A DNA stretch of 64,000 nucleotides from Rhodococcus sp. KRD197 (GCF_017168235.1 NZ_JABFAO010000004.1:89495-153494), one strand, 5' to 3'. Shown: positions 52,926 to 61,513, numbered from the stretch's first letter. Notes: generated by a model not told the origin, from the letters alone. Translations and numbers: made by a program.

Positions 52926-54211
52926 CCGCCGTCGACAATCACACCGAGAACCATCCTGCCGCGCACAGCGAGGCATCGGCCCCCGCTCGTAGCTGGAAGG
53001 TTCCCGGCGTCCTCGGCGTCGTGACGCTGTTGGCTCTGGTTCTGTTCGTGCTCCGCGCCGAGTCGGGTACCACCACCTTCGATCTCGCCACCGGCACCGA
53101 CTTCGTGAGATTGCCCGCGGTGGGTGTCCCGACGCGCGCGACGGGCATCGTGCTGGTGGTGCTGCTGGCGATCATCACCGTGTATGCGGGAGTGAACGTG
53201 TTTCGCCGGTTGTCCACACCTGTATGGCTGCTGGCCGTGTACGGCGTGCTGTTCGTGTTCGGGTTCCTCACCTGGGCCGCGGCGGGGGCCACTATCCCAG
53301 TGCCGGGACTGCTGATCGGAGCCGTCGCTCTGAGCACCCCGTTGATCTTCGGGGCGATGGGCGGGGTGATCTCCGAGCGCGTCGGCGTCATCAACATCGC
53401 CATCGAAGGGCAGCTGCTCTCCGGCGCCTTCGTCAGCGCCGTGGTCGCGTCGGTGACCGGATCCACCTACGTCGCACTGCTCGCCGCCCTGATCGCAGGA
53501 GCACTGACCGCCTCGCTGCTCGCGATGTTCTCCATCAAGTACTTCGTCAACCAGGTCATCGTCGGCGTCGTGCTCAACGTGCTGATCGTGGGATTGACGA
53601 GTTTCCTCTACTCGGTGGTGCTGACGAAGAATTCCGAGACCCTCAACTCTCCACCGCGGTTCGGGCGCATCGACATCCCGGTCCTCTCGCAGATCCCCGT
53701 CATCGGACCGGTTCTGTTTCAGCAGACGTTGATCGTCTACCTGATGTACATCGCGGTCGCACTGGTGTGGTTCGGTCTCTTCCGCAGCAAGTGGGGATTG
53801 CGGCTGCGTGCCGTGGGTGAGCACCCGCAGGCAGCCGACACCGTCGGTATCAATGTGGTGCGCACCAGATTCTGGAACGTCTGCCTCGCCGGAGCGATCG
53901 CGGGGCTCGGCGGCGCGTACTTCACCCTCGGCTCGGTCGGATCCTTCGGCAAGGAAATGACAGCCGGTGCGGGCTACATCGCACTCGCCGCTGTCATCTT
54001 CGGACGCTGGGACCCGGTGCGAGCGGCGTTGGCGGCCTTGCTGTTCGGGTTCGCGTCCAACCTGCAGAACGTGCTGGGCATCATCGGATCACCGGTGCCG
54101 AGCGAGTTCATGCTGATGCTTCCGTACGTGGTGACGATCTTCGCCGTCGCAGGCTTGGTGGGGCATGTGCGCGCCCCGGCAGCTGCGGGCAAACCCTACG
54201 TGAAATCGTAA
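52922..54211 (+). CDS. ABC transporter permease, second (nucleoside type)
   Basis: The 429-residue membrane protein of the same family has the block GAMGGVISERVGVINIAIEGQL and the C-terminal segment GYIALAAVIFGRWDPVRAALAALLFG. About ten membrane helices are seen, with an extra N-terminal helix after a His-rich cytoplasmic tail. The GTG at 52922 overlaps the first permease stop (GTGA). It completes the operon: BMP lipoprotein, ATPase, two permeases. Confidence 0.9.
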   Translation: MTAVDNHTENHPAAHSEASAPARSWKVPGVLGVVTLLALVLFVLRAESGTTTFDLATGTDFVRLPAVGVPTRATGIVLVVLLAIITVYAGVNVFRRLSTPVWLLAVYGVLFVFGFLTWAAAGATIPVPGLLIGAVALSTPLIFGAMGGVISERVGVINIAIEGQLLSGAFVSAVVASVTGSTYVALLAALIAGALTASLLAMFSIKYFVNQVIVGVVLNVLIVGLTSFLYSVVLTKNSETLNSPPRFGRIDIPVLSQIPVIGPVLFQQTLIVYLMYIAVALVWFGLFRSKWGLRLRAVGEHPQAADTVGINVVRTRFWNVCLAGAIAGLGGAYFTLGSVGSFGKEMTAGAGYIALAAVIFGRWDPVRAALAALLFGFASNLQNVLGIIGSPVPSEFMLMLPYVVTIFAVAGLVGHVRAPAAAGKPYVKS

Positions 54212-54330
54212 CTTCGGCCCTGTTTCGGCCGGGGCGAAAGGGAACTGACCGGCAGGTAGGTGCCTGTCCGCTGTGATGGCTTTCACTGTAAGGTTTCACC
54301 ATATTGCCGCTGCATGTTCGAAGGAGAGTA

Positions 54331-55920
54331 ATGAGCTTCAACAGCCCCTTCCCCGATGTCGAGATTCCGAACCTGAGTATCTACGACTACCTGTTCGGGT
54401 CCATCGCAGATTCCGATCTTGCCAAGCCCGCACTGATCGACGGCACCTCGGGCGCGGTCACGACGTACGAGACTCTGATCGGGCAGATCAACGCAATCGC
54501 CGGCGCCCTCGCTGCCCGTGGGCTCGAGCTGGGCGACGTGGTGGGGCTGCATTCGCCGAACGTCCCGGCGTTCGCTTCGGTATTGCACGGCATTCTGCGT
54601 GCCGGCGGCACCGCGACGACCATCAACGCTCTCTACACGGCTGAGGACATCGCCAAGCAGCTCACCGGTTCGGAGGCGAAGTTCCTCTTCACCGTCTCGC
54701 CGCTGTACCCGCAGGCCAAGGCCGCGGCAGAAAAAGCCGGCATTGCCGACGACCACGTCATCGTGCTCGACGGCGCCGAGGGACACCCCAATCTGCGTGA
54801 TCTGCTCACCCAGGGTGCACCGGCACCGGAGGTGACATTCGACCCCGCAACCCAGATCGCCGTCCTCCCGTACTCCTCGGGAACCACCGGCGTCCCCAAG
54901 GGCGTCATCCTCACGCACCGCAACCTCGTCGCAAACATCGCGCAGATGGAACCGCGGGTCGGCATCGACTCCGACGACGCGGTTCTCGCGCTGCTGCCCT
55001 TCTTCCACATCTACGGCCTGACCGTGCTGCTCAACATCGCGCTCAAACTGCGTGCGCGTCTGGTGACCATGCCGAAGTTCGATCTGGCCGAATTCCTGCG
55101 CATCATCCAGGACCAGAAGCTCACCTACCTGTTCATCGCGCCGCCGGTCGCGCTTGCACTCGCAAAGCACCCGCTCATCGATCAGTACGACCTCTCCAGC
55201 GTCCACACCGTCTTCTCCGGTGCCGCGCCTCTCGACGAGGAACTGGGCAAAGCCGTCGCCACGCGGCTGAACACCCGGGTGCGTCAGGGCTACGGAATGA
55301 GCGAACTCAGCCCCGTCAGTCATGCCATCCCGTTCGACCGCGACGATATTCCCCTCAGTTCGGTCGGTCTGCCGTTGGCCAACACCGTCAACAAGCTCGT
55401 CGATCCGGCGACCGAGGCCGAGATCGACCTCCCCACCGAAGGCCTGTCCGAGCCGGGCGAGCTCTGGGTCAAGGGCCCGAACGTCATGGCGGGCTACCTC
55501 AACAACCCCACCGCGACGGCAGAGACCCTCGACGATGACGGATTCCTGCACACCGGCGACATCGCCGTCGTGGACTCGGAGGGCGTCGTCTACATCGTCG
55601 ACAGGCTCAAGGAACTCATCAAGTACAAGGGCTACCAGGTTCCGCCCGCGGAGCTCGAGGCGTTGCTGCTCACGCACCCCGACATCGCCGACGCTGCCGT
55701 GATCGGCGTCCATGACGAGGACGGTGAGGAAGTGCCCAAGGCGTTCGTCGTGCTGCAGGAGAACGCCTCGCTCGATGAGGCGGCCGTGATGGCATTCGTC
55801 TCCGAGCGCGTCTCGCCGCACAAGAAGGTCCGCAAGGTCGAGTTCATCGCGACCGTGCCGAAGTCGGCCGCAGGCAAGATTCTTCGAAAGGATTTGCGCG
55901 CCGCAGAAGCCGGCAAGTAG
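54331..55920 (+). CDS. AMP-binding acyl/aryl-CoA ligase (4-coumarate-CoA ligase-like)
   Basis: The 529-residue ANL-family ligase has the P-loop YSSGTTGVPKGVILTHRN (about residue 188), the A5 motif QGYGMSELSPVSH, HTGDIAVVD, the hinge VDRLKELIKYKGYQV and the catalytic lysine in PKSAAGKILRKDLR. The overall pattern is closest to plant-type 4-coumarate:CoA ligases and their bacterial relatives. It activates an aromatic or fatty acid to its CoA thioester. An AAGGAGAG ribosome site precedes the ATG. A hairpin terminator follows. It stands alone, with 119 bases from the transporter operon. Confidence 0.9.
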   Translation: MSFNSPFPDVEIPNLSIYDYLFGSIADSDLAKPALIDGTSGAVTTYETLIGQINAIAGALAARGLELGDVVGLHSPNVPAFASVLHGILRAGGTATTINALYTAEDIAKQLTGSEAKFLFTVSPLYPQAKAAAEKAGIADDHVIVLDGAEGHPNLRDLLTQGAPAPEVTFDPATQIAVLPYSSGTTGVPKGVILTHRNLVANIAQMEPRVGIDSDDAVLALLPFFHIYGLTVLLNIALKLRARLVTMPKFDLAEFLRIIQDQKLTYLFIAPPVALALAKHPLIDQYDLSSVHTVFSGAAPLDEELGKAVATRLNTRVRQGYGMSELSPVSHAIPFDRDDIPLSSVGLPLANTVNKLVDPATEAEIDLPTEGLSEPGELWVKGPNVMAGYLNNPTATAETLDDDGFLHTGDIAVVDSEGVVYIVDRLKELIKYKGYQVPPAELEALLLTHPDIADAAVIGVHDEDGEEVPKAFVVLQENASLDEAAVMAFVSERVSPHKKVRKVEFIATVPKSAAGKILRKDLRAAEAGK

Positions 55921-55933
55921 ATCTTTCTCGACG

Positions 55934-55965
55934 CGGCCCCCTTTCCGACAATCGGGAGGGGGCCG
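55934..55965 (+). terminator. stem-loop terminator after CoA ligase
   Basis: A perfect 9-base stem CGGCCCCCT/AGGGGGCCG surrounds a 14-base loop. It is followed by TTGTCGTC, so the U tract is weak. Confidence 0.75.
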
Positions 55966-56108
55966 TTGTCGTCGGTTGGTTGCCTCGGTGACACCGATTC
56001 CGCGACAATTTTGATCGACTGGAACAGTGCCCGGTTCAAGGATAAGCCGCCGCACTGAGAGCGGGTGCGGGCGCAACCTTGGTTCCAAACCGACGCACAG
56101 GAGGGGCG

Positions 56109-56246
56109 ATGAGGAACCCTGACACGCCAACTGTCCGAGTCTCCGACTACCCGCAGCTGCGCGCAATCTCGGGCACGTGGGGGATGCAACCGAGATGCCC
56201 GAGTCTTATTGTCAGTCAATGCTTCTGGGCTAGCGGATCAGCTTGA
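56109..56246 (+). CDS. possible 45-codon small ORF
   Basis: An ATG at 56109 follows a very strong AGGAGGGGC ribosome site, in an otherwise empty 309-base gap between the CoA ligase and vapC. The 45-residue product (begins MRNPDTPTVRV) has no recognisable domain or membrane helix, and it overlaps the 3' end of vapC by 17 bases. The ribosome site is the only positive evidence; the remainder of the gap shows nothing else beyond the terminator. Confidence 0.25.
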   Translation: MRNPDTPTVRVSDYPQLRAISGTWGMQPRCPSLIVSQCFWASGSA

Positions 56247-56616
56247 CCTCGAGCGGAAGGTCGAGGTCCGCCCATGCGCGATCGGCAGTCAGTACCACTG
56301 GCGGCCGACTCCGAGCCGCCAAGGCAAGTGCGCATCGGTCTCCTAGTGACAGTGACTTGCCGCCATCGACGGCGCGGAGCGCCGCGACGACCGCCGCATC
56401 GGCTTCGTCCAACGGAACGATCTCGACCCCAGACGCACGCAGAGCGCTTGTCACCGCCGACACGTCGCCGCCGACGTCGACGACCTTGCCCAAGACCTCG
56501 GCGAGATTCGCCGACGACATGGTCGTGCCGCCAGTCGACATGGCCTGTTCGACGACATCCGCCCCAGGTTCGTCGTTGAGAACAGCGAGCACCGCCGAGG
56601 CGTCCAGAATGGTCAC
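56230..56616 (-). CDS. vapC: VapC-type PIN-domain toxin
   Basis: The 128-residue PIN domain has the first catalytic Asp at residue 5 (MTILDASAVLAVLNDEPG), an acidic residue in NLAEVLGK and the third in SLGDRCALALA. A final acidic residue lies in LTADRAWADL. VapC toxins are site-specific RNases. Its ATG overlaps the vapB stop (ATGA). All core acidic positions are intact, so the toxin is probably active. Confidence 0.92.
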   Translation of the reverse strand: MTILDASAVLAVLNDEPGADVVEQAMSTGGTTMSSANLAEVLGKVVDVGGDVSAVTSALRASGVEIVPLDEADAAVVAALRAVDGGKSLSLGDRCALALAARSRPPVVLTADRAWADLDLPLEVKLIR

Positions 56617-56858
56617 CGCTCGGCCTGGGCCTCACTGATTCGCTCGGCCAGCAATTCCTCGACCAGTGATCGCCCGTTCGAATGGTCCGCGAGCATTCCG
56701 CGCATCGAGCGTGCGGCATCGGATGGGCGCTCGACGATCAACCTCGTGCCCACTCGCTGAACCGACAGCACGTCGCCTTCGCTGAGACCCAACTCGGCCC
56801 GAAGATCGGCAGGTACGACGAACCTGCCTTGCTTTCCCAACGTCACCGTGACACTCAT
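56613..56858 (-). CDS. vapB: VapB-type AbrB/SpoVT antitoxin
   Basis: The 81-residue product has the swapped-hairpin AbrB pattern (VTVTLGKQGRFVVPADLRAEL, GDVLSVQRVGTRLIVER) and a C-terminal toxin-binding helix (LVEELLAERISEAQ). It should bind DNA and neutralise VapC. The start MSVTVTL at 56858 is chosen; the upstream frame to 56894 would run through the candidate operator. The CATACT box just upstream suggests a short leader. Confidence 0.9.
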   Translation of the reverse strand: MSVTVTLGKQGRFVVPADLRAELGLSEGDVLSVQRVGTRLIVERPSDAARSMRGMLADHSNGRSLVEELLAERISEAQAER

Positions 56859-56863
56859 GAGAA

Positions 56864-56894
56864 AAGTATGCCATCGTGTGCCGAAGTGTGCCAT
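56864..56894. promoter_or_regulatory. candidate vapBC operator (20-base periodic repeat)
   Basis: AAGTATGCCAT (56864-56874) and AAGTGTGCCAT (56884-56894) are direct repeats with a 20-base period, that is two helical turns. They lie next to the vapB start and over its likely promoter. Two AbrB dimers could bind. Confidence 0.5.
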
Positions 56895-57222
56895 GCGCGT
56901 CGAGCAAGTGCTCGGACTGGAGTTCGACAGATCTACCGCCTCGGCCCAATCCGGTGTCGGGTGAGCCTCGCCCCCCCCGCAGCGCCCCGATCAGTATCTG
57001 TTTCGCGAAAGACACCGACCATCCCTCCTCGGAAGCCACACCCCGAACCGCCTGGGTACGGTCCACGGCTCGAATGGGAAGAAGGAGCGAAGGCCGAAGG
57101 GAGGGCCGTGGTCTTGATAGTCACCGCGATATTCCTTGTGTTGGGAAGGTTGAACACGGGGAGCTTCCAGTGGCTGATTGATCTGGCTTGGATGGTTCGT
57201 CTGGCATGTCGTCGAGAATGGG

Positions 57223-57348
57223 ATGGGCCTGTTCTTCGTTCTGCTGGGGTTGTTCATCATCGGGGTTGGTGCGTTCATCGCGTACCGGCATGCCCAGATT
57301 CGGGATGAGGAGCGGCGGATTCGTCGGGAATCTGTATTTGACGTGTGA
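57223..57348 (+). CDS. possible small membrane protein (41 codons or more)
   Basis: The region 56895-57444 (550 bases) has no convincing long gene. An ORF from ATG 57223 (or TTG 57178) to 57348 encodes a clean membrane helix (MGLFFVLLGLFIIGVGAF) followed by an Arg/Glu-rich cytoplasmic tail that ends in ESVFDV. The hydrophobic-then-amphipathic layout is unlikely by chance in this GC range, but no strong ribosome site is seen and the family is not recognised. A second hydrophobic stretch upstream (VLIVTAIFLVLGRL, about 57113-57155) is in another frame, so a decayed or frameshifted membrane gene is an alternative. Confidence 0.35.
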   Translation: MGLFFVLLGLFIIGVGAFIAYRHAQIRDEERRIRRESVFDV

Positions 57349-57444
57349 CACCGGTGAACCGACTCGGAGTCGCTCCACCCGACTGGACCGACAAGATTCG
57401 CACAACACGCGACAACTGCGCCGAAGGTGTTTATCGTCTGCGTC

Positions 57445-58635
57445 GTGAACTCAACCACGTCGAACACGCGCTTTCGTCTGATACCGATGCGTCCGCGCGA
57501 CCCCGAGGAGCAGGGGCGATCCGCGAGCCCGCTGGAGCTGTTCTTCGACCTCGTCTTCGTGATCGCGGTCGCTACCGCCGCGGTCGAGCTGCACCATGCA
57601 CTCACCGAAAACCACATCGTCGACGGCCTGCTGAGCTACATGTTGGTGTTCTTCGCCATCTGGTGGGCATGGATGAACTTCACGTGGTTCGCCACCTCGT
57701 TCGACACCGACGACTGGCTCTACCGCGTCCTGACGGTCGTTCAGATGGCGGGTGTGCTCGTCCTGGCCGCCGGTATCGGGCCGGCGTTCACCGATTCGAA
57801 CTTCGTCATCGTGGTTGTCGGTTACGTCGTCATGCGTTTCGCGATGGTCACACAGTGGCTGCGCGCATCGAGATCGCCGGAGCACAAGAAGACTGCATTG
57901 ACCTACGCGGCCGGCATTGCGGGCGTGCAGGTGCTGTGGTTGCTGTGGCTTCTGCTTCCGGAAGGTCCGGCACAGATTCTGGGATTCGTCGTCCTCGCCC
58001 TCGTCGAACTCTCCGTTCCGGTCATCGCGGAGAGAAAAGGCACGACTCCCTGGCACGCGCATCACATCACCGAGCGGTACGGCCTGTTCACGATCATCCT
58101 TCTCGGTGAGAGCCTGCTCGCATCTGCGAATGCCATCATCGAAGCTCTGCGCGGCGATACGGCCCTCCTTCCTCTGATCACTCTGGCGGTCCTTGCTCTT
58201 GTGGTGACAGCAGGTCTGTGGTGGATCTACTTCTGGCCACCGCATCACGCAGCGATCTCGGACCTGGGCAGTTCGCTCAAGTACGGATACGCGCACTACT
58301 TCATATTCGCCGCAGCGGGCGCCTTCTCGGCCGGCGTCGAGGTGGAGATCGATGTACTCACCGATCACAGCGAACTCGGGGACCTGGCGGCGTCGTTCAC
58401 GGTGACCGTTCCGATCGCCATCTTCGTCCTCGGCGTCTGGTACATCGCCATCAAGGACAACGCGGACCGCGTCGTCAACACGGCCGTTCCTGTCGGAGCG
58501 GTCTTGGTACTCCTCGATCCGCTCATCCCGATTCCCTTCGCGCTGACAGCCATCGTCATCGCACTCATCGTCGTCGTGCTCGTGCTTCGCCAGCCGACGA
58601 CCGATGCGCACGCCGCTGCGACGCAGCCCGGCTGA
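57445..58635 (+). CDS. LtrA-family (low temperature requirement) membrane protein
   Basis: The product of about 396 residues has ten or more membrane helices. The LtrA hallmarks are the N-terminal SPLELFFDLVFVIAVATAA and the middle H-x3-ERYGLFTIILLGESLLA. The family was named from a Listeria mutant with poor growth in the cold, and its biochemical role is unknown. The start is uncertain: GTG 57427, GTG 57445 or ATG 57487 would all serve, and the conserved part begins after the last. Confidence 0.88.
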   Translation: MNSTTSNTRFRLIPMRPRDPEEQGRSASPLELFFDLVFVIAVATAAVELHHALTENHIVDGLLSYMLVFFAIWWAWMNFTWFATSFDTDDWLYRVLTVVQMAGVLVLAAGIGPAFTDSNFVIVVVGYVVMRFAMVTQWLRASRSPEHKKTALTYAAGIAGVQVLWLLWLLLPEGPAQILGFVVLALVELSVPVIAERKGTTPWHAHHITERYGLFTIILLGESLLASANAIIEALRGDTALLPLITLAVLALVVTAGLWWIYFWPPHHAAISDLGSSLKYGYAHYFIFAAAGAFSAGVEVEIDVLTDHSELGDLAASFTVTVPIAIFVLGVWYIAIKDNADRVVNTAVPVGAVLVLLDPLIPIPFALTAIVIALIVVVLVLRQPTTDAHAAATQPG

Positions 58636-58672
58636 GAAGGAAGACGACCCGGCCACGTGAGAAACTTTCCCC

Positions 58673-59434
58673 ATGAGTATCGGAACTTTGATCCTGCTTC
58701 GTCACGGCGAGAGCGAATGGAATGCGTCCAACCAGTTCACCGGGTGGGTCGATGTCCGCCTCACCGAGAAGGGTGAGGCGGAGGGTAAGCGAGCCGGTGT
58801 GTTGCTTGCCGAGGCGGGTGTGCTGCCCGACGTGCTGTACACCTCGCTGCTGCGGCGTGCGATCAGCACCGCGAACCTGGCACTCGACGCCGCTGACCGG
58901 CACTGGATCCCCGTCGTCCGGGACTGGCGTCTCAACGAGCGTCACTACGGTGCGCTGCAGGGTCTGAACAAGGCCGAGACCAAGGACAAGTTCGGCGACG
59001 AGCAGTTCATGCTGTGGCGTCGCAGTTACGACACCCCTCCGCCCACCATCGAGGCAGGCTCGGAGTACAGCCAGGACGCCGACCCGCGCTACGCGGAGCT
59101 GCCCGACGTCCCGCTCACGGAATGCCTGAAGGATGTCGTCGATCGTCTCATTCCGTACTTCGAGGACACCATCGTCGCGGACCTGAAGGCGGGCAAGAAC
59201 GTCATCGTCGCGGCCCACGGCAACTCGTTGCGTGCGCTGGTGAAGTACCTCGACGAGATCTCCGACGCCGATATCGCCGGCCTGAACATCCCGACGGGCA
59301 TCCCGCTGCAGTACGACTTCGCCGAAGGTGGCGCAGGCGGCAAGCTCGTCCCGTCGAACCCGGGTGGCACCTACCTCGACCCCGAGGCAGCAGCAGCCGG
59401 CGCGGCGGCGGTGGCGAACCAGGGCGCCAAGTAG
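58673..59434 (+). CDS. gpmA: 2,3-bisphosphoglycerate-dependent phosphoglycerate mutase
   Basis: The 253-residue glycolytic enzyme has the phosphohistidine motif [10 protein letters not shown], the [14 protein letters not shown] block and the second His in [12 protein letters not shown]. It interconverts 3- and 2-phosphoglycerate. The last ~25 residues are Ala/Gly-rich. It precedes senX3-regX3, as in mycobacteria (Rv0489). Confidence 0.96.
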   Translation: MSIGTLILLRHGESEWNASNQFTGWVDVRLTEKGEAEGKRAGVLLAEAGVLPDVLYTSLLRRAISTANLALDAADRHWIPVVRDWRLNERHYGALQGLNKAETKDKFGDEQFMLWRRSYDTPPPTIEAGSEYSQDADPRYAELPDVPLTECLKDVVDRLIPYFEDTIVADLKAGKNVIVAAHGNSLRALVKYLDEISDADIAGLNIPTGIPLQYDFAEGGAGGKLVPSNPGGTYLDPEAAAAGAAAVANQGAK

Positions 59435-59452
59435 GGGTTCCGCCCAACTTCA

Positions 59453-59470
59453 GGTGAACGCTCGAAGAAC
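59453..59470. promoter_or_regulatory. candidate PHO/RegX3 box upstream of senX3
   Basis: On the minus strand GTTCTTC-GAGC-GTTCACC forms two heptamers with an 11-base period, as in actinobacterial PHO boxes (GTTCACC). It lies 82 bases before the senX3 start, where autoregulation by RegX3 would be expected. One half-site is imperfect. Confidence 0.4.
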
Positions 59471-59551
59471 ACTGCCGACGGGGACTATGACCACCAGGGA
59501 AATGCCTGCACCCTGCGTATGTGAGCTGTCCATCGAACGTACGATTCCGGT

Positions 59552-60727
59552 GTGAGTGTTGCATCGGCCGTACTACTGGCTATCGCCGCCGCCTTCGGGG
59601 GATACCTCGTCGGCAGTGTTCTTATCCCCTACCTCGCAACACGGCATTCCGAGCGGCGTCAGGCGTCCTCGGGTCTGACGATGTCGCAGGTCCTGGACCT
59701 GATCATCCTGGCTTCGGAAAGCGGGATCGCCGTTGTCGACCGGCACCACGACGTGGTGCTGTCCAACCCCCGCGCCGAGGAACTCGGTCTGGTGCACAAC
59801 CGACTCATCGAGGATCGCGCCTGGGAGGCTGCGCAGAAGGTTCTCGCCGACGGGCATCCGGTCGAGGTGGACATCAGTTCGAGAGATGTACGTCTGAGCA
59901 CCAGCCGGGATCGGATGGCGGTGCGATGCGTGGCACGGATGCTGAGCAAGCAGGACGAACGCTTCGTGGTGCTTTTCGCCGACGACGATTCGGAGCAGGT
60001 CCGGATGGAAGCGACCCGTCGCGATTTCGTCGCCAACGTCAGCCACGAACTGAAGACGCCAGTAGGCGCGATGAGCCTGCTCGCCGAAGCGTTGCTCGAA
60101 TCAGCCGAGGACCCGGTCTCCGTCAGACATTTCGGTGGCAAGGTCGTCGCCGAGTCCAAGCGCCTGGGCAACATGGTGACAGAACTGATCGCACTCTCGA
60201 GACTGCAAGGTGCCGAGAAGCTGCCCGATCTCGAAGTCGTCGATGTCGACACAGTCGTCAACGAGGCCCTCGATCGATCGAAACTCGCGGCCGAGAACGC
60301 CGGCATCACGGTCACTACCGACCATCCCAGCGGCCTGGAGGTGCTGGGGGACCAGGCGCTCTTGGTCACCGCGCTCGCCAACCTCATCCAGAATGCCATC
60401 GCGTATTCCTCGGATGGGTCTCCGGTTTCTGTCAGCCGCGCGCTCCGCGGGGAATTCGTCGCGTTCGCCGTCACCGACCGGGGCATCGGCATCGCCAAAG
60501 AGGACCAGGAGCGGGTCTTCGAACGATTCTTCCGGGTGGACAAAGCACGCTCGAGGGCCACCGGTGGCACCGGCCTAGGGCTCGCCATCGCGAAACACGT
60601 CGCAGCCAACCACAACGGCACCATCTCGCTGTGGAGCAAGCTCGGCACCGGATCCACTTTCACTCTGCAGATTCCTGCGTATTTCGAAGAAGACGACCTC
60701 GCGTCGTCAGAAGGAGAACAACAGTGA
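59552..60727 (+). CDS. senX3: two-component sensor histidine kinase SenX3
   Basis: The 391-residue kinase has an N-terminal membrane segment (residues 5-28), a PAS-like domain (about 45-145), the H-box with His165 ([14 protein letters not shown]), and ATP-binding N, G1 and G2 boxes ([32 protein letters not shown]). With RegX3 it controls phosphate-starvation genes in mycolata. The GTG start at 59552 fits homologue length. Its stop overlaps an 11-codon ORF (GTGA) that itself leads into regX3. Confidence 0.95.
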   Translation: MSVASAVLLAIAAAFGGYLVGSVLIPYLATRHSERRQASSGLTMSQVLDLIILASESGIAVVDRHHDVVLSNPRAEELGLVHNRLIEDRAWEAAQKVLADGHPVEVDISSRDVRLSTSRDRMAVRCVARMLSKQDERFVVLFADDDSEQVRMEATRRDFVANVSHELKTPVGAMSLLAEALLESAEDPVSVRHFGGKVVAESKRLGNMVTELIALSRLQGAEKLPDLEVVDVDTVVNEALDRSKLAAENAGITVTTDHPSGLEVLGDQALLVTALANLIQNAIAYSSDGSPVSVSRALRGEFVAFAVTDRGIGIAKEDQERVFERFFRVDKARSRATGGTGLGLAIAKHVAANHNGTISLWSKLGTGSTFTLQIPAYFEEDDLASSEGEQQ

Positions 60728-60760
60728 CACGAACTTCGGCGACCGGAGAACTGCAGTGAC
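60713..60760 (+). repeat. 32-base-period duplication of the senX3-regX3 junction
   Basis: GGAGAACAACAGTGAC (60713-60728) and GGAGAACTGCAGTGAC (60745-60760) agree at 14 of 16 positions. Each carries a ribosome site and a GTGA stop/start overlap. The unit was duplicated, moving regX3 one repeat downstream. Confidence 0.85.
60724..60759 (+). CDS. 11-codon linker ORF between senX3 and regX3
   Basis: The frame GTG...TGA encodes [11 protein letters not shown] (GTG start). Its GTG overlaps the senX3 stop and its TGA overlaps the regX3 GTG, each as GTGA, and each start has GGAGAAC upstream. It would keep translational coupling through the inserted repeat. Whether the peptide matters is unknown; its role may be only to carry ribosomes to regX3. 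Confidence 0.55.
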   Translation: MTRTSATGELQ

Positions 60761-61445
60761 CAACGTGTTGATCGTCGAAGACGAAGAGTCGTTGGCAGAT
60801 CCCCTTGCCTTTCTGTTGCGAAAGGAGGGGTTCGAAGCCACAGTCGTCGGTGACGGGCCGTCGGCGCTCGCCGAGTTCGATCGCGCCGGAGCGGATATCG
60901 TCCTCCTCGATCTGATGCTCCCCGGTATGAGCGGAACCGACGTCTGCAAGCAGCTACGTGCCCGCTCTGGCGTTCCTGTGATCATGGTGACCGCACGCGA
61001 CAGCGAAATCGACAAGGTCGTCGGCCTCGAACTCGGCGCTGATGACTACGTCACCAAGCCGTACTCGGCGCGTGAACTCATCGCCCGTATCCGCGCAGTG
61101 CTGCGGCGGGGCAGCGACGCCGAACTCGATGGCGTGGCCGATTCCGGTGTGTTGGAAGCTGGACCGGTTCGGATGGACGTCGAACGGCATGTGGTGATGG
61201 TCGACTCCAAGCAGATCACTTTGCCGCTCAAGGAGTTCGACCTCCTCGAGTACCTGCTCCGGAACTCGGGTCGCGTGCTGACGCGTGGGCAGTTGATCGA
61301 TCGAGTGTGGGGCGCCGATTACGTCGGCGACACCAAGACCCTCGACGTGCACGTCAAGCGGCTCCGCTCGAAGATCGAGTCCGACCCAGCGAAGCCGGAG
61401 CACCTCGTGACTGTCCGCGGGTTGGGCTACAAACTGGAGGGTTAG
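60756..61445 (+). CDS. regX3: response regulator RegX3
   Basis: The 229-residue OmpR/PhoB-type regulator has a receiver domain with the phospho-acceptor Asp52 (IVLLDLMLPGMSG), an acidic pocket (VEDEE), the Lys of YVTKPYSAREL, and a C-terminal winged helix (LTRGQLIDRVWGADYVGDTKTLDVHVKRLRSK). It is the partner of SenX3 in phosphate sensing. The GTG start overlaps the linker ORF. A strong dispersed palindrome (61454-61503) follows and probably ends the transcript. Confidence 0.96.
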   Translation: MTNVLIVEDEESLADPLAFLLRKEGFEATVVGDGPSALAEFDRAGADIVLLDLMLPGMSGTDVCKQLRARSGVPVIMVTARDSEIDKVVGLELGADDYVTKPYSARELIARIRAVLRRGSDAELDGVADSGVLEAGPVRMDVERHVVMVDSKQITLPLKEFDLLEYLLRNSGRVLTRGQLIDRVWGADYVGDTKTLDVHVKRLRSKIESDPAKPEHLVTVRGLGYKLEG

Positions 61446-61453
61446 GCGCTGCG

Positions 61454-61503
61454 CGCATGTGCGCGGAAATACATAGCAGGCTATGTATTTCCGCGCACAT
61501 GCG
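61454..61503. repeat. dispersed palindrome, copy 3 (after regX3)
   Basis: Perfect 23-base arms (61454-61476, 61481-61503) flank a CAGG loop. The core of the arm reads TGTGCGCGGAAATACATAG. Relative to copy 1, two bases differ in the arm and both have matching changes in the other arm. It separates two convergent genes and could terminate both. Confidence 0.88.
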
Positions 61504-61513
61504 GCGAAGCCGC

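Noticed and set aside
54212..54260. Terminator after the second BMP-system permease
   Set aside because: TTCGGCC repeats are present but the arms do not pair well enough for a confident hairpin.
56971..56978. Run of eight C residues as a phase-variation tract
   Set aside because: It lies in non-coding sequence with no start codon or promoter in a suitable position.
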